Part shown: in pieces, positions 17,810-27,015 of the stretch
Layout of the letters: every line of letters starts with the position of its first letter
How positions within the stretch are numbered: the stretch's first letter is position 1
NCBI RefSeq assembly: GCF_003987175.1
Contig: NZ_PIPM01000008.1
Coordinates: forward strand, 1-64,000
Length of the DNA: 64,000 bases
Direction: 5' to 3'
Source: Aliidiomarina sanyensis
GTDB lineage: Bacteria > Pseudomonadota > Gammaproteobacteria > Enterobacterales > Alteromonadaceae
Made by a program: the position numbers and the translations under genes
The notes under the pieces: generated by a model
What the model was told of the DNA's origin: nothing
The model's database searches: none
The model's input: the letters and a program-made list of their open reading frames with translations, nothing else

Positions 17810-18373
17810 TCACTGCCACCACAGCTTACCAATCAACACCGCTATCACTGGGAGTAACGTTGCCGGGAAAATAAATATGACTAAGGGCATTAACAGCTTG
17901 ACCGGTAACTCCTGGGCTCGCTTCTCGACATCTTCTGCAATCATCAATCGAAAGTTATCTGCTTGCTCATTGAGGAGCTGAACGACAGCGCCTCCTTGCG
18001 TGTGTGCTTGCACAATGACTCGCGTAAACAAGGTCACTTGTGGATGGTTACAACGCACCTGGAAATCCTCGAATGCCTCGGTCAACGAGGCTCCCGCCCG
18101 ATGTTGTCGGACGATCTGCGCAAACTCGAATGCGATCGGTTGATCTGAAAAATGATGCGCGATGTGCTTCAACGCATGGAGTACCGTCACTCCAGCCCCC
18201 ATTTGTAATGCAATCATATCAAGACCACCTGGTAGGCCATACACCACAGCAATCCGATGACGCGCCTCATTGCGCGATCTCCGAGCATCCCGTATTGCAC
18301 GTGACGTGCCCACAATCAGTAAGCCTGTGCTCAGGCCTACAAAGCTCAATATAAGAATGGGAACTTCAGTCAT
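17810..18373 (-). CDS. tadC: Tad pilus inner-membrane platform protein TadC
   Basis: From ATG 18373 (MTEVPILILSFVG) it has 187 residues. It is a type II secretion F-domain protein: an N-terminal helix, a cytoplasmic part with YGLPGGLDMIALQMGAGVTVLHALKHIA and GASLTEAFEDFQVRCNHPQVTLFTRVIVQAHTQGGAVVQLL, and two C-terminal helices (LLMPLVIFIFPATLLPVIAVL). It pairs with TadB to form the platform on which the TadA ATPase works. It is shorter than typical TadC (about 280-300). Its start overlaps the TadB stop as ATGA. Confidence 0.88.
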   Translation of the reverse strand: MTEVPILILSFVGLSTGLLIVGTSRAIRDARRSRNEARHRIAVVYGLPGGLDMIALQMGAGVTVLHALKHIAHHFSDQPIAFEFAQIVRQHRAGASLTEAFEDFQVRCNHPQVTLFTRVIVQAHTQGGAVVQLLNEQADNFRLMIAEDVEKRAQELPVKLLMPLVIFIFPATLLPVIAVLIGKLWWQ

Positions 18374-19242
18374 AGGGGTACCGGAATTCGGAGCATTCGT
18401 TGAATCCAGCCATGCCCTATGACAATCAATACCACAACCATTCCTCCTGTCATCCATCCAAATGGATGATGGGCTAGTTGTTTCATGACCTCGGGTTCGA
18501 TCCAAAAGAACGCAAGGAACAGGACGAAAGGGAGCGCTGACATCACCTTTCCTTGTAACCGTCCTTGTGCGCTAATCGTCTGGATTTTTCGGTGAAGAAA
18601 GCGTTTTTTACGTAAGGTTTGCGCACATGTATACAACATTTTGGCTTGCTGAGAGCCCGTTTGGGTTGCCAATAAAAGGGTCATAATCATACGTCGGACA
18701 TCCACTGAATTCATGCGAGATTCCATCGGTTTAAACGCCGACTCGAGGGCAAGCCCAAGTTTCAATTGGCGTACGACGACCGCAAACTCCTGTCCGAGCG
18801 GCGCAGGCATATTCTGACTTACAAAATGCAAACTGCGTTGCATGGTGCTTCCCGTAGCAATGCTATTAGCGAGCAACATAAAGGCATCAGGCAGCTGACC
18901 AAGGAATAACTCCAACCGCCTCCGTTTGAACCACGAAATGGCAATCCATGGCGCAACCACCCAAAGCGCCAGTAAAACCAACAGAATCAACCCGCTCCGT
19001 TGACTTAAAAAACCGAGTAAGAGCACCAAAGCGCATCCCAAGAGCCAAACTTGAATTAACGATCGCAACGGAATGAACAACCAAACATCCGACAGTTTTC
19101 GTTGGAGACGAAGCGCGTAGTCTGACACATACGCTCGATATCCTGTTCTGAGAATCAGACCGATTCCTACACTCCAGAGCGTAAATGCGAGTGTAAAAAA
19201 CAAGGTGCTGATGTGTTTTGCCATCTGCGTGTCAGTAAACAT
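18370..19242 (-). CDS. tadB: Tad pilus inner-membrane platform protein TadB
   Basis: From ATG 19242 ([14 protein letters not shown]) it has 290 residues; ATG 19224 is an alternative. F-domain protein with an N-terminal helix (LFFTLAFTLWSVGIGLIL), two central helices (LIQVWLLGCALVLLLGFL and LILLVLLALWVVAPWIAI), the cytoplasmic domain with LPDAFMLLANSIATGSTMQRSLHFV and GLALESAFKPM, and C-terminal helices. It overlaps the TadA stop by 11 bases and the TadC start by 4, so translation is probably coupled through the row. Confidence 0.9.
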   Translation of the reverse strand: MFTDTQMAKHISTLFFTLAFTLWSVGIGLILRTGYRAYVSDYALRLQRKLSDVWLFIPLRSLIQVWLLGCALVLLLGFLSQRSGLILLVLLALWVVAPWIAISWFKRRRLELFLGQLPDAFMLLANSIATGSTMQRSLHFVSQNMPAPLGQEFAVVVRQLKLGLALESAFKPMESRMNSVDVRRMIMTLLLATQTGSQQAKMLYTCAQTLRKKRFLHRKIQTISAQGRLQGKVMSALPFVLFLAFFWIEPEVMKQLAHHPFGWMTGGMVVVLIVIGHGWIQRMLRIPVPL

Positions 19243-20536
19243 CTTCGGGTGTGTCCCCAGGTTGAGCGGAGAACGCGCGAAATACTGCCTGCTCCTCCGC
19301 ACTTAAATGCGCAATAAACTCAGGCATCTCACCAGAAAACTGATATGTTTTCTGACGTACATTAAATCGGACAATTTCAGCAAGCTGAATTGTCTCACCA
19401 ACGAATCCGCGCAGCTCCACGATGGAATCAATACGTCGTTTTCCCTCCAAGTCTCGGGTAATTTGAATAACGAACTGGATCGCAGAACAAATTTGCTGGC
19501 GAATCGCCACAAGTGGAAGTTCAAATCCGGCCATCAAAACCATTGTTTCCAACCGTTGCAGCGCTTCTCTCGGAGCATTAGCGTGGAGCGTTGTCATCGA
19601 GCCTGCGTGACCACTATTCATGGCCTGTAACATATCAAGCGCTTCCCCGCTCCGGCACTCACCCACAACAATTCGATCAGGGCGCATTCGCAGCGCGTTG
19701 ATGACTAATTGTCGAATTGAAACTTCGCCCATCCCCTCTTGATTCGCCTGACGAGACTCAAGCCGAACCCAATTATCGAGTGGGAGATCCAGTTCCGCAG
19801 CATCTTCGATGCTAATCACGCGCGCCTGAGGCTGTATCTCATTGGCCAAGCCGTTCAGTAACGTGGTTTTCCCAGTTCCTGTTCCGCCGCTCAGGACTAC
19901 ATTTTGCTTTTGCACCACGGCTTTAGCGAGCAGCCACTGAACGTTTGGGCAAAACATGCCGGTTTCCACCAACTCATTCAGATTTCGTCCTCGTTTTTGA
20001 AACTTGCGTATCGTAAGCATTGCGCCATCCACCGCCAATGGCGGAAGGACAATATTGACTCGCGAACCACATTGAAGTCGCCCATCGAGCATCGGACTGC
20101 TCTCGTCAATCCGCCGCCCAAGTGGCTGGACAATTCGCTCAATAACTCGTTGTAATGCCTGTTCGGATTCAAACGAAGCCGGTATACGACGCATAACCCC
20201 CTCAGACTCCACGAAGATACGTCCTGCTCCGTTCACCATAATCTCTGAAATTTGAGGGGTCCGAAGCAGCTCTGAGAGCGGGCCAAGTCCGAGCATGTGA
20301 TCCAGAACACTTTGAATGAGTGAGTTTCGATGCGAAGACGCGCTACCGGGTTCAAGAAATGGATGACCCAGCCTCTCACGTTCCCCTATCTCACGCAGAT
20401 GATTTTGTACAAAACGACGCACGAGATCTGTAATTTCGGTATCACTCATCGTCTCAAGGGAAATGCGGTGATGCTCGATATACGCTTCCACAGCTTGGGT
20501 GGTCTGTTTTAGCAGGGCATGATCAACAGAAGCCAT
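19232..20536 (-). CDS. tadA: Tad/Flp pilus assembly ATPase TadA (CpaF)
   Basis: Secretion-type ATPase of 434 residues powering Flp pilus assembly at the inner membrane. Domain order: helical N-terminal part, NTD with [15 protein letters not shown]-type strands (about 90-125), then the RecA-like core with Walker [10 protein letters not shown] at 217-225, Asp box, and Walker B block [36 protein letters not shown]. These are hallmark CpaF residues. It sits 3 bp after the secretin gene and overlaps tadB. Confidence 0.96.
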   Translation of the reverse strand: MASVDHALLKQTTQAVEAYIEHHRISLETMSDTEITDLVRRFVQNHLREIGERERLGHPFLEPGSASSHRNSLIQSVLDHMLGLGPLSELLRTPQISEIMVNGAGRIFVESEGVMRRIPASFESEQALQRVIERIVQPLGRRIDESSPMLDGRLQCGSRVNIVLPPLAVDGAMLTIRKFQKRGRNLNELVETGMFCPNVQWLLAKAVVQKQNVVLSGGTGTGKTTLLNGLANEIQPQARVISIEDAAELDLPLDNWVRLESRQANQEGMGEVSIRQLVINALRMRPDRIVVGECRSGEALDMLQAMNSGHAGSMTTLHANAPREALQRLETMVLMAGFELPLVAIRQQICSAIQFVIQITRDLEGKRRIDSIVELRGFVGETIQLAEIVRFNVRQKTYQFSGEMPEFIAHLSAEEQAVFRAFSAQPGDTPEDVY

Positions 20537-20539
20537 GTG

Positions 20540-21835
20540 TCAGTCGCTCCCGAATCGATGGTCAATCCCGACCATCCCGAGACAATTTAGCCCCATGAAT
20601 TTGGCCTGCAGTCGGCGATAATCCCTGCGTTGGTTGGCAAGACGCTCATCACGCGCGGCAACATCCACCGCGGTGACAAAAATAAGTAACTCCGTATCTA
20701 AATTCTGTGTTTCAACTTGCCCCGTCAAACGACTCGCTATGCGCACTTGCTTCGGCTGTGGCAGCCCATTCTCGCGGTAAAATTTTTCTGAACTCACTAA
20801 ACCAGCAATCACCGCAGTTTCTCCCTCTAGACTGACAACTTGCGTCGTTGCTCGTCGGCTTCGTAAGCCTGGGACACCCTGCACGGTAACACTTTGGTCT
20901 GGATGACTAATCTCAGAGAACAATGACGTCCGAATATGTCCATCCGCGAGTAACTCGGGTTGCACCTCCAGTCGAATTCCGTAGGGCTTGAACGTGACAT
21001 CCATCATGCCTTGAGCATTCGTTTGTGGAATGGGAAGCTCACCACCGACAAGAAAGTCGGCAGATTCTCCGTTTTCAACGCGCACGCGCGGTGTTGCTAA
21101 AATCCGGCCATGTCCGCGCTCTTGCAACAGTTGTAAAGTTGAACTCAGGGTTCCGGCCCATCCCAAGTAGCCACTTGAACTTGAAATTTCAGGGGATTGC
21201 CCAAGCACGTCACGTCTCAGCGCGGCACTTCCCGCCCAATCCGAGACAAATGCCAAACTCGGCCCTTGAACCTGAGTATCCCACTCCAACCCAGACTGAG
21301 AAAGGAATCGCCGACTGACTTCCACTACATGCAACTCAAGCTCGAGGATGATGGGCGTTTCCAGTCGCTGAGTAAGCCCTTGGAGCTCGATAAAGTCATA
21401 GGCATGTGCTAATTCAACAAGACGCTCATAAGCGGAAGGAGAGACCACGCCATCGATAAACAAACGTGTTCGTTGCCATGCCCACACTAGCTCATTATCT
21501 TGGCGCCGAATCTGTTCTAGGTGCTCCAGAACCGTCCGACTTGAAGATGGCATAACCGTCACCTCGAGTTCCGTGTAACTCTGGTCTCGATGCCATAAAA
21601 CGACCCCGGTGGAACCAACACTCAAAGGAAAAACAACCAACTCCCCATCGGCATTCGCTTGCACATCAACCCGTTTAGGTTGTGCGACAGCGACGCGCGT
21701 TACTTCATGCTGAGGCACGTAAACATGAATCCTATCTTCGAATATCTGAAGGGATTCTTGAGGATTGTTCTTATTCTGAGCCAGTGCATTTCCTATGGTG
21801 AGTAGGAAACAGAGGGAGAACATCCATGTTCGCAT
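20540..21835 (-). CDS. rcpA: Tad pilus outer-membrane secretin (RcpA/CpaC)
   Basis: From ATG 21835 (MRTWMFSLCFLL), preceded by a strong AGGAGG, the protein has 431 residues. Signal peptide 1-19 ends in ALA. An N-terminal BON/pilus-assembly-like domain with VAVAQPKRVDVQANADGELVVFPLSVGSTGVVLW is typical of CpaC. The secretin domain follows, with ELELHVVEVSRRFLSQSGLEWD, ILATPRVRVENGESADFLVGGELPIP, GIRLEVQPELLADGHIRTSLFSEISHPD and RRATTQVVSLEGETAVIAGL. It forms the outer-membrane pore for the pilus. The frame is open to 21925 but the family start is at 21835. Confidence 0.92.
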   Translation of the reverse strand: MRTWMFSLCFLLTIGNALAQNKNNPQESLQIFEDRIHVYVPQHEVTRVAVAQPKRVDVQANADGELVVFPLSVGSTGVVLWHRDQSYTELEVTVMPSSSRTVLEHLEQIRRQDNELVWAWQRTRLFIDGVVSPSAYERLVELAHAYDFIELQGLTQRLETPIILELELHVVEVSRRFLSQSGLEWDTQVQGPSLAFVSDWAGSAALRRDVLGQSPEISSSSGYLGWAGTLSSTLQLLQERGHGRILATPRVRVENGESADFLVGGELPIPQTNAQGMMDVTFKPYGIRLEVQPELLADGHIRTSLFSEISHPDQSVTVQGVPGLRSRRATTQVVSLEGETAVIAGLVSSEKFYRENGLPQPKQVRIASRLTGQVETQNLDTELLIFVTAVDVAARDERLANQRRDYRRLQAKFMGLNCLGMVGIDHRFGSD

Positions 21836-22566
21836 TGCTTTCCTCCTGGAAATAGAAACTCGATAAATGGTGCGGGTTCGCCGAATCGGTCGATGGGTGG
21901 GGTCGTTACCGGTGCAGCCACCCAAAATAGCTGCCCCTCCCTCGACAAGCCTTCAATCCCTAGTCGATCCGCTAACGACATCGCCACCGTCAGATAGCGA
22001 GGTGCACGGGGTTGATCTGAGCGATCCGTCTCGCCGTCATAGGCTACAATGGGATAAGACCCGATCCGCTGCATCATTCCCTGATGCGATTGATGATAAA
22101 GCAGCAAGACGGTCTCCTCATTTAAGTACCCAAGGTGCGTTTGTTCAGGCGTCAAAGCAACGGTATATTTCACCGTCTCGGATAATTCTTGTGGCGCTGT
22201 GATTTCTCGAAAATATGCCCACACCAACGGGTGGCCAGGCTCGATTGTTTGTCCGTGAATCAATGTCAGTTCCAGCCCCATCAGCGCATCGACATCGGCC
22301 GCATAGATCACGTCTGAGGGAAGAGAATGTCGAGGGAGTGCACGGTACTGAAGGTCACTCAGCGCAATCTGGGTTCCAGAATACTGCGGCTTTCTGAAGA
22401 CTAAAACGTCCACGGTTTCCTCTGGTGGATTATTGAGGAACCAATCTTCCTGAAAATCTCTTTGCATCTGTTCGGTATATCCGCGTACCAGAGACCATGC
22501 GACAAATGCACATAACAAACCAACCCATAGCGGCCAGAGTGTGACGATACGCGTGCGCCAGATCAT
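21793..22566 (-). CDS. rcpC: Flp pilus assembly protein CpaB/RcpC
   Basis: A 257-residue protein with one N-terminal membrane helix (IVTLWPLWVGLLCAFVAWSLV) and a periplasmic part. The SAF-like segment is seen as VDVLVFRKPQYSGTQIALSDLQYRALPRHSLPSDVIY...GLELTLIHGQTIEPGHPLVW, the usual CpaB order. The second half has VKYTVALTPEQTHLGYLNEETVLLLYHQ. In other systems RcpC works with the secretin, perhaps gating it. Its 3' end overlaps the secretin start by 43 bases. Confidence 0.82.
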   Translation of the reverse strand: MIWRTRIVTLWPLWVGLLCAFVAWSLVRGYTEQMQRDFQEDWFLNNPPEETVDVLVFRKPQYSGTQIALSDLQYRALPRHSLPSDVIYAADVDALMGLELTLIHGQTIEPGHPLVWAYFREITAPQELSETVKYTVALTPEQTHLGYLNEETVLLLYHQSHQGMMQRIGSYPIVAYDGETDRSDQPRAPRYLTVAMSLADRLGIEGLSREGQLFWVAAPVTTPPIDRFGEPAPFIEFLFPGGKQCEHGCSPSVSYSP

Positions 22567-23168
22567 CGATCATCTCCTTGAATACGCGTCATCTGGACTT
22601 CTCCCGTCGCTAGCTGCCATCCATGAATTACCGTTGGAGTAGCCCCGTGGGTTTGGATGATGAATGCCCCCCGAAAGACCTCATGCGAGTGATAAGTGCC
22701 CTGTGTACGTGCACGATGAAGTTCCCGTCGAAAGACATGCATGATGGGACCCGCCACAATGTCCTGATGGATGATATGGTTTCCAAATGAGGTCAAGTCG
22801 AGCGAGATCGGTTTGCGCTCCCCTCCTTCGCCAACCTCGAGCACACTCTCAGTCCAAAGCACCCCAAGTGCGTGCGACTCAACGCTGATTAACCGACTTG
22901 GTAGCAGGCAGTCACTTCGACGACCGCGACTGTCTGCTTGACTTGCGTACTTGAGACAGGGTAATCCACTCAGTGCCTCAATCGCCGTGCTCAAATCACT
23001 ATCAAGTCGCCAACTCCGCACCTTTAATCCCAAAACACGCGTTTGCGACAGGATTTCCTGTGCCCCAATAGAACTGGGGATATAATTCGGCTCGGCTCCA
23101 GTGGCTGAACTCCACGCTAACCATAAAAAAATAAACAGCACGCAGACTCGTATCGCTTTCATGGTCAT
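22563..23168 (-). CDS. Exported protein of unknown function in the Tad operon
   Basis: Not recognised. It has 201 residues and an N-terminal signal peptide (ICVLFIFLWLAWSSATGA type core, residues 6-25). The mature part contains two cysteines in a 30-residue span (LPCLKYAS...SDCLLPSR), likely a disulphide, and mixed alpha/beta character with no known motif. It starts as an overlapping ATGA with the TadE-like stop and its own stop overlaps the CpaB start by 4, so it is a true operon member. In position it could replace RcpB or another minor component; this is a guess. Confidence 0.6.
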   Translation of the reverse strand: MTMKAIRVCVLFIFLWLAWSSATGAEPNYIPSSIGAQEILSQTRVLGLKVRSWRLDSDLSTAIEALSGLPCLKYASQADSRGRRSDCLLPSRLISVESHALGVLWTESVLEVGEGGERKPISLDLTSFGNHIIHQDIVAGPIMHVFRRELHRARTQGTYHSHEVFRGAFIIQTHGATPTVIHGWQLATGEVQMTRIQGDDR

Positions 23169-23791
23169 GAGCAGTCCCGTTGTTGACAGAGCTTTTTCTC
23201 GGGAACTACATCAATGTCCACATGACCAAAACGTAAATTATTCGGTGCAAATTCACGTGCAAATGGCAACCACGCCATGAGCTCTTGAATGTGATGAAAG
23301 CCAATCGTTTGAAGCATCTGGGTAGACGTCAAGGCTTGCGGTCGGGTTTGCAAAGCCGCTTGTGTATGAGGGCTCCAGTCATCGGACAGCGCAGAAAAGA
23401 ACAGCGTTGGGGGTGTATCTTCGGTTGCCGACCAACCTGCAAGCGAGCGGTTTGTCGTTGGTAATGAGAAATCTCGTTGGACGGATAAGATAGACCATAT
23501 GGGATGAAGAACAGTCGCCGTTGGATAGGCAGCGTCCGTCGTGACCGATGTATTCCCATCTGTCACATTCAATCCAGATACCTCAGAAAGCCAATCTCTA
23601 TCCAAACTCGGTAAATTAAACGCACTTCGCAGTGGCGCCTGCTGCAATTGAAGTTGGAGATGCTGCCCTTGGTGGTAACGTTGTTGGAGCGATTGCAAAA
23701 GAGGTGGTATCAATCCGATCAAGAGTACGCCGGTCACCGCAATCACGAGCACACTTTCCAACAACGCTTGTCCGCTTGCATTTGGCTTCAT
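23165..23791 (-). CDS. TadE-like minor pilin
   Basis: A 208-residue protein. The N-terminus is a short leader followed by SG|QALLESVLVIAVTGVLLIGL. It has Glu at +5 after the prepilin Gly, then a hydrophobic helix as in TadE/TadF pseudopilins. The periplasmic remainder is not recognisable, with a terminal CQQRDC pair. It is longer than typical TadE (about 150-180). It overlaps the TadG-like gene stop by 4 bases. It would need a prepilin peptidase that is not encoded in this window. Confidence 0.72.
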   Translation of the reverse strand: MKPNASGQALLESVLVIAVTGVLLIGLIPPLLQSLQQRYHQGQHLQLQLQQAPLRSAFNLPSLDRDWLSEVSGLNVTDGNTSVTTDAAYPTATVLHPIWSILSVQRDFSLPTTNRSLAGWSATEDTPPTLFFSALSDDWSPHTQAALQTRPQALTSTQMLQTIGFHHIQELMAWLPFAREFAPNNLRFGHVDIDVVPEKKLCQQRDCS

Positions 23792-25116
23792 GCGCGAAAT
23801 CCCCCGCTCGTGGAATGTAAACCCCGATGCACTTGAAGCCCGAGTAGTCGCCGTTCAAAGGGGGAAAGTGTGGAACTTCGTGCTTGCCAGAGGCCATTCC
23901 ATAAGTTTGCTCGCTCTCTATTTCCGTCAACCCGAGGCCAGAGGGAGGAAGGCCGTTCATAAAACACTTCACTTCGCGCTGCTGCCCAGATGGGAACTCG
24001 TTCGCTCGCTAAGTTGCTTTGGGGGACTCGAACAACAACCGTAATTGAAGGGCTCGGGTTGTCTGTCTGTTCGATTTGATAATAATGTGGAATTCGATGC
24101 GATGCACCCAGTGGAACGGCGCGCCGCGCTGCCGCCCGACTCGCTCGCGGATTGCGCTGATAACTCGCGCCAAAACCGGCTGGCCGCCCCGTAATTGGCG
24201 GACGGTGACTGAGGAAACTGCCCCCTGCACCGAATCGGTGTTCCCAGCTAAAGAGCAATCCACGCTCATGAAAACTCACCGTATCAACCGACTGCCACTG
24301 CATCTGCCGGTCACGCAATACAGGTTTCGTACCTCCCGCTTTCTGAGCATAAATAAAACCAGCGTCAAACCATCGATACGTTCGCTCCTTTGTAAATCCA
24401 TCACGACTTAAAGCGGCCATGTGCGCGTAACCTGCTGCAGCCTGATCATCACTCACACGTGATTGAAAGCGAAACCATAGATAATGCAAATCAATTAAAG
24501 TTTGGTGATTGAGAAGGAATAGCTCGGCTTCTAAATGGCTTTCATTCGCAATGACTTGGGCCGTGCTCAGACTCGTTAGCCAAGTCGCTTGATGAAACGT
24601 CCATTGGGCATGTTGAAGCCCATCAAGAACAAACTGTTGAAAGCGAACCAGCGCTCGGGTCCCTTGGGTCAAACCCGGTTGGATACGCTGCATCATACGA
24701 GCAAGCGCAGCGGTCACCTGATTTACGTAAGGAATCCAAGCACTATACAGCGCTGTTCGCAACGACATCTCGCGTGCCATTTCAAACCAACTTAAAAGCG
24801 CATGTAGCTGCCCAATTGCAACCTCATTCGCAAGCATGGCACGATTCGTAATGGCTTTAAAATTCAGATCCCGCGCGGCGAGAACTGCGAGTGCATGGGC
24901 CGTATGGTCTGCGACATGTTGGATCTCCGTTTGGCTTTGTGCCTGCCGAGCAAGATCCGTCAAAGCAAACAACGCCCACGCCATCCCACTAAGAAGCAAG
25001 ACAAACAACACCACAACAAACCCTTTCGATCGTACGTACGAAGCAGATGGACCGCTTACGCCAGCTGCTCGCGGCTCCACGACGCGGCAATGATCAGTTG
25101 CCACTGTTCGTTGCAT
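23788..25116 (-). CDS. TadG-like pilus assembly protein
   Basis: A 442-residue protein with a basic leader of about 29 residues and one hydrophobic helix (GFVVVLFVLLLSGMAWALFAL), followed by a long periplasmic part. The stretch LARQAQSQTEIQHVADHTAHALAVLAARDLNFKAITNRAMLANEVAIGQ matches the TadE/G-like N-terminal domain, including the NRAMxANEVAIxQ block I recall from marine TadG proteins. The C-terminal half is Arg-rich and unassigned. The start is uncertain: ATG 25116 overlaps the pilin gene by 23 bases and has no good ribosome site; a GTG at 25080 is possible. Confidence 0.72.
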   Translation of the reverse strand: MQRTVATDHCRVVEPRAAGVSGPSASYVRSKGFVVVLFVLLLSGMAWALFALTDLARQAQSQTEIQHVADHTAHALAVLAARDLNFKAITNRAMLANEVAIGQLHALLSWFEMAREMSLRTALYSAWIPYVNQVTAALARMMQRIQPGLTQGTRALVRFQQFVLDGLQHAQWTFHQATWLTSLSTAQVIANESHLEAELFLLNHQTLIDLHYLWFRFQSRVSDDQAAAGYAHMAALSRDGFTKERTYRWFDAGFIYAQKAGGTKPVLRDRQMQWQSVDTVSFHERGLLFSWEHRFGAGGSFLSHRPPITGRPAGFGASYQRNPRASRAAARRAVPLGASHRIPHYYQIEQTDNPSPSITVVVRVPQSNLASERVPIWAAARSEVFYERPSSLWPRVDGNRERANLWNGLWQARSSTLSPFERRLLGLQVHRGLHSTSGGFRA

Positions 25117-25399
25117 TGTCGTAGTTGCTCAAGTTGTATTCAGGATTTGCCCGATTCACTGCCGCATTAGCGGATTCACCCGCACTTTGTAGCTGTTGAC
25201 TTGCTGATTGCCCAGAAATCTCTTGTGCGACTCCCGCAACTTGATGACGGACCGTTTTTCCAAAGTAAGAATAGACCCCTATGGCAGCCACCACGACGAG
25301 CGCAAGAATGACAATATACTCGGTCATTCCTTGCCCGTGAGAACGCTGGGGGCCGATATGAGTGCATCGATTGAATTTATTTTTAACAGGAAGAACCAT
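25094..25399 (-). CDS. flp: Flp-type major pilin
   Basis: From ATG 25399, with AAGGAG seven bases upstream, the product has 101 residues. The leader ends HG| and is followed by QGMTEYIVILALVVVAAIGVYSYFG. Glu at +5 and Tyr at +6 are the Flp signature, and a single hydrophobic helix follows. The C-terminal half is polar, rich in Ser, Ala, Asn and Gln, longer than classical Flp pilins (about 50-80). It is first in the operon and so most likely the main pilus subunit. A possible promoter lies just upstream but its elements are weak. Confidence 0.8.
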   Translation of the reverse strand: MVLPVKNKFNRCTHIGPQRSHGQGMTEYIVILALVVVAAIGVYSYFGKTVRHQVAGVAQEISGQSASQQLQSAGESANAAVNRANPEYNLSNYDNATNSGN

Positions 25400-25482
25400 C
25401 ACACCACTCCTTGTGCAAACGCGTTATATCGTTCTCACAGGCTAGGGAGCAAATACGGATGTTGCAATGGTTTGGGAGGGAT

Positions 25483-26238
25483 TTACTCGATTGCCAAATA
25501 TTTATGCATTTGGACCGATAGGCGCCAGTTCCTGGCAATGCATGTTTTGATGGCTAGTTCTGTCGCTCGAGGCCGCTGGCTGATCGGCTGAAGTGCGATG
25601 ATGGTCTCTGGCTTCACGGGGCAGCGAATAAGCAATTCATCCAAGGCTTCGATATGTTTTTCCATGGCAATTGGATGCTTCACCTCATTGGCACGGCGCA
25701 TTGCACTTGCAAGAACATCCAAGCCACCAGGCATCTCAAGCTTGGGCGATACCGTCACCCATGTATTGTCACTGGTTCGGATTTCAAAGGTACCGCTGGT
25801 TTCAATTTGCAGTCGGTACCCTGCCTCCTCAAGGACTTCAGCCAAGGGACGTAAGTCATACATGCAAGGCTCGCCCCCAGTGATCACCACATGCTTCGCA
25901 GTGAAACCTCGTTGCTTAAAGGTATTTACGATGTCGTTCGAACTCTGAACGGCGTAACGGGTATCTGCCGAGGTCTTAACCAATATTTCGCCCGCACTCG
26001 TCTGATCTGACGGCTGCAACGTCCACGTGTGCTGAGTGTCACACCAAGGACATCCCACAGGGCAGCCTTGTAACCGCAAAAAAATAGCAGGCTGGCCGGT
26101 AAAGACCCCCTCACCTTGAATTGTCTCAAATAACTCATTTACTGGATACACGCCGGGCGCAAAGCCAGCAACCTGCTTCTGCAGGATTGTCTTGAGTGGT
26201 TCGTTCTGTTCCGGGGCCTCAGGGCGTGTTGTGGTCAT
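25483..26238 (-). CDS. queE: 7-carboxy-7-deazaguanine synthase QueE
   Basis: Radical SAM enzyme converting 6-carboxytetrahydropterin to 7-carboxy-7-deazaguanine in queuosine synthesis. From ATG 26238 (MTTTRPEAPEQNEP) it has 251 residues. Substrate and cluster features: VNELFETIQGEGVFTGQPAIFLRLQGC, then the C-x3-C-x2-C cluster ligands Cys59, Cys63, Cys66 (CPVGCPWC), and VVITGGEPCMYDLRPL. About 25 N-terminal residues exceed the E. coli protein (223). It is divergent from queC with 86 bp between, a natural paired arrangement. Confidence 0.94.
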   Translation of the reverse strand: MTTTRPEAPEQNEPLKTILQKQVAGFAPGVYPVNELFETIQGEGVFTGQPAIFLRLQGCPVGCPWCDTQHTWTLQPSDQTSAGEILVKTSADTRYAVQSSNDIVNTFKQRGFTAKHVVITGGEPCMYDLRPLAEVLEEAGYRLQIETSGTFEIRTSDNTWVTVSPKLEMPGGLDVLASAMRRANEVKHPIAMEKHIEALDELLIRCPVKPETIIALQPISQRPRATELAIKTCIARNWRLSVQMHKYLAIE

Positions 26239-26324
26239 GAAGATCCTATATCGGGGTGCGCTTCTGTCAGCATCGAGATTCAGGTACACTGAGAATAGTC
26301 GTGATTATACAAGAGTAGAGCCAC

Positions 26325-26987
26325 ATGGAGCAAAAAACTGCTGTCGTCATTTATTCAGGAGGCATGGACTCCTTTACTGTTTTAAACCGTGCGATTGCAG
26401 ACGGCTATCGTGTGTTTGCGCTGTCATTCCATTATGGACAAAGACACAGCAAAGAACTTGAGTACGCAGCGAACGTCTGTGAAAATCTAGGTATAAACCA
26501 TAAAGTTGTCGATATTCGCGCGATTAATTCGTTGCTCGCCGGCTCATCACTCACCGACGATATTGATGTTCCAAATGCGGCGTATGCAACAGAAAATATG
26601 ACATCCACCGTGGTGCCAAATCGCAACATGATTTTGTTGTCCTTGGCAATTGGTTATGCCGTTTCAATCGACGCAGATGAGGTGCTCTATGGAGCGCACT
26701 CAGGAGACCACGATATCTACCCTGACTGTCGCCCCGAGTTTGTCGAGGCGATGAACCAAGTGAGCTTGATTGCTAACTACAAGCCTATCCCTGTGCGTTC
26801 GCCTTACTTATATCAAAGTAAAAATGACATTCTTGCGGACGGGCTAAGTTTAGGACTCGATTACAGCCAAACATGGACTTGTTACAATGGCCGCGAGCGC
26901 GCATGTGGAACCTGTAGTGCATGTCGCGAACGGCTGCAAGCTTTCGCCAGTTTGGGCACCCATGATCCGCTCCCCTACGAAAATTAG
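26325..26987 (+). CDS. queC: 7-cyano-7-deazaguanine synthase QueC
   Basis: Converts 7-carboxy-7-deazaguanine to preQ0 using ATP and ammonia in the queuosine pathway. It has 220 residues. The PP-loop is SGGMDSFT at 11-18 (usually SGGLDST, a mild variation), and C-terminal zinc ligands are Cys186, Cys194, Cys197 and Cys200. Blocks [15 protein letters not shown] and [16 protein letters not shown] are typical. It is divergent from queE and convergent with nagZ. The later gene queF is not in the window. Confidence 0.96.
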   Translation: MEQKTAVVIYSGGMDSFTVLNRAIADGYRVFALSFHYGQRHSKELEYAANVCENLGINHKVVDIRAINSLLAGSSLTDDIDVPNAAYATENMTSTVVPNRNMILLSLAIGYAVSIDADEVLYGAHSGDHDIYPDCRPEFVEAMNQVSLIANYKPIPVRSPYLYQSKNDILADGLSLGLDYSQTWTCYNGRERACGTCSACRERLQAFASLGTHDPLPYEN

Positions 26988-27015
26988 AGGAGCACGATCC
27001 GCCACGTCAATCCGT

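Noticed and set aside
26239-26324. preQ1 riboswitch between queE and queC
   Set aside because: No compact preQ1 aptamer pattern in the 86 bases; only possible promoter elements.
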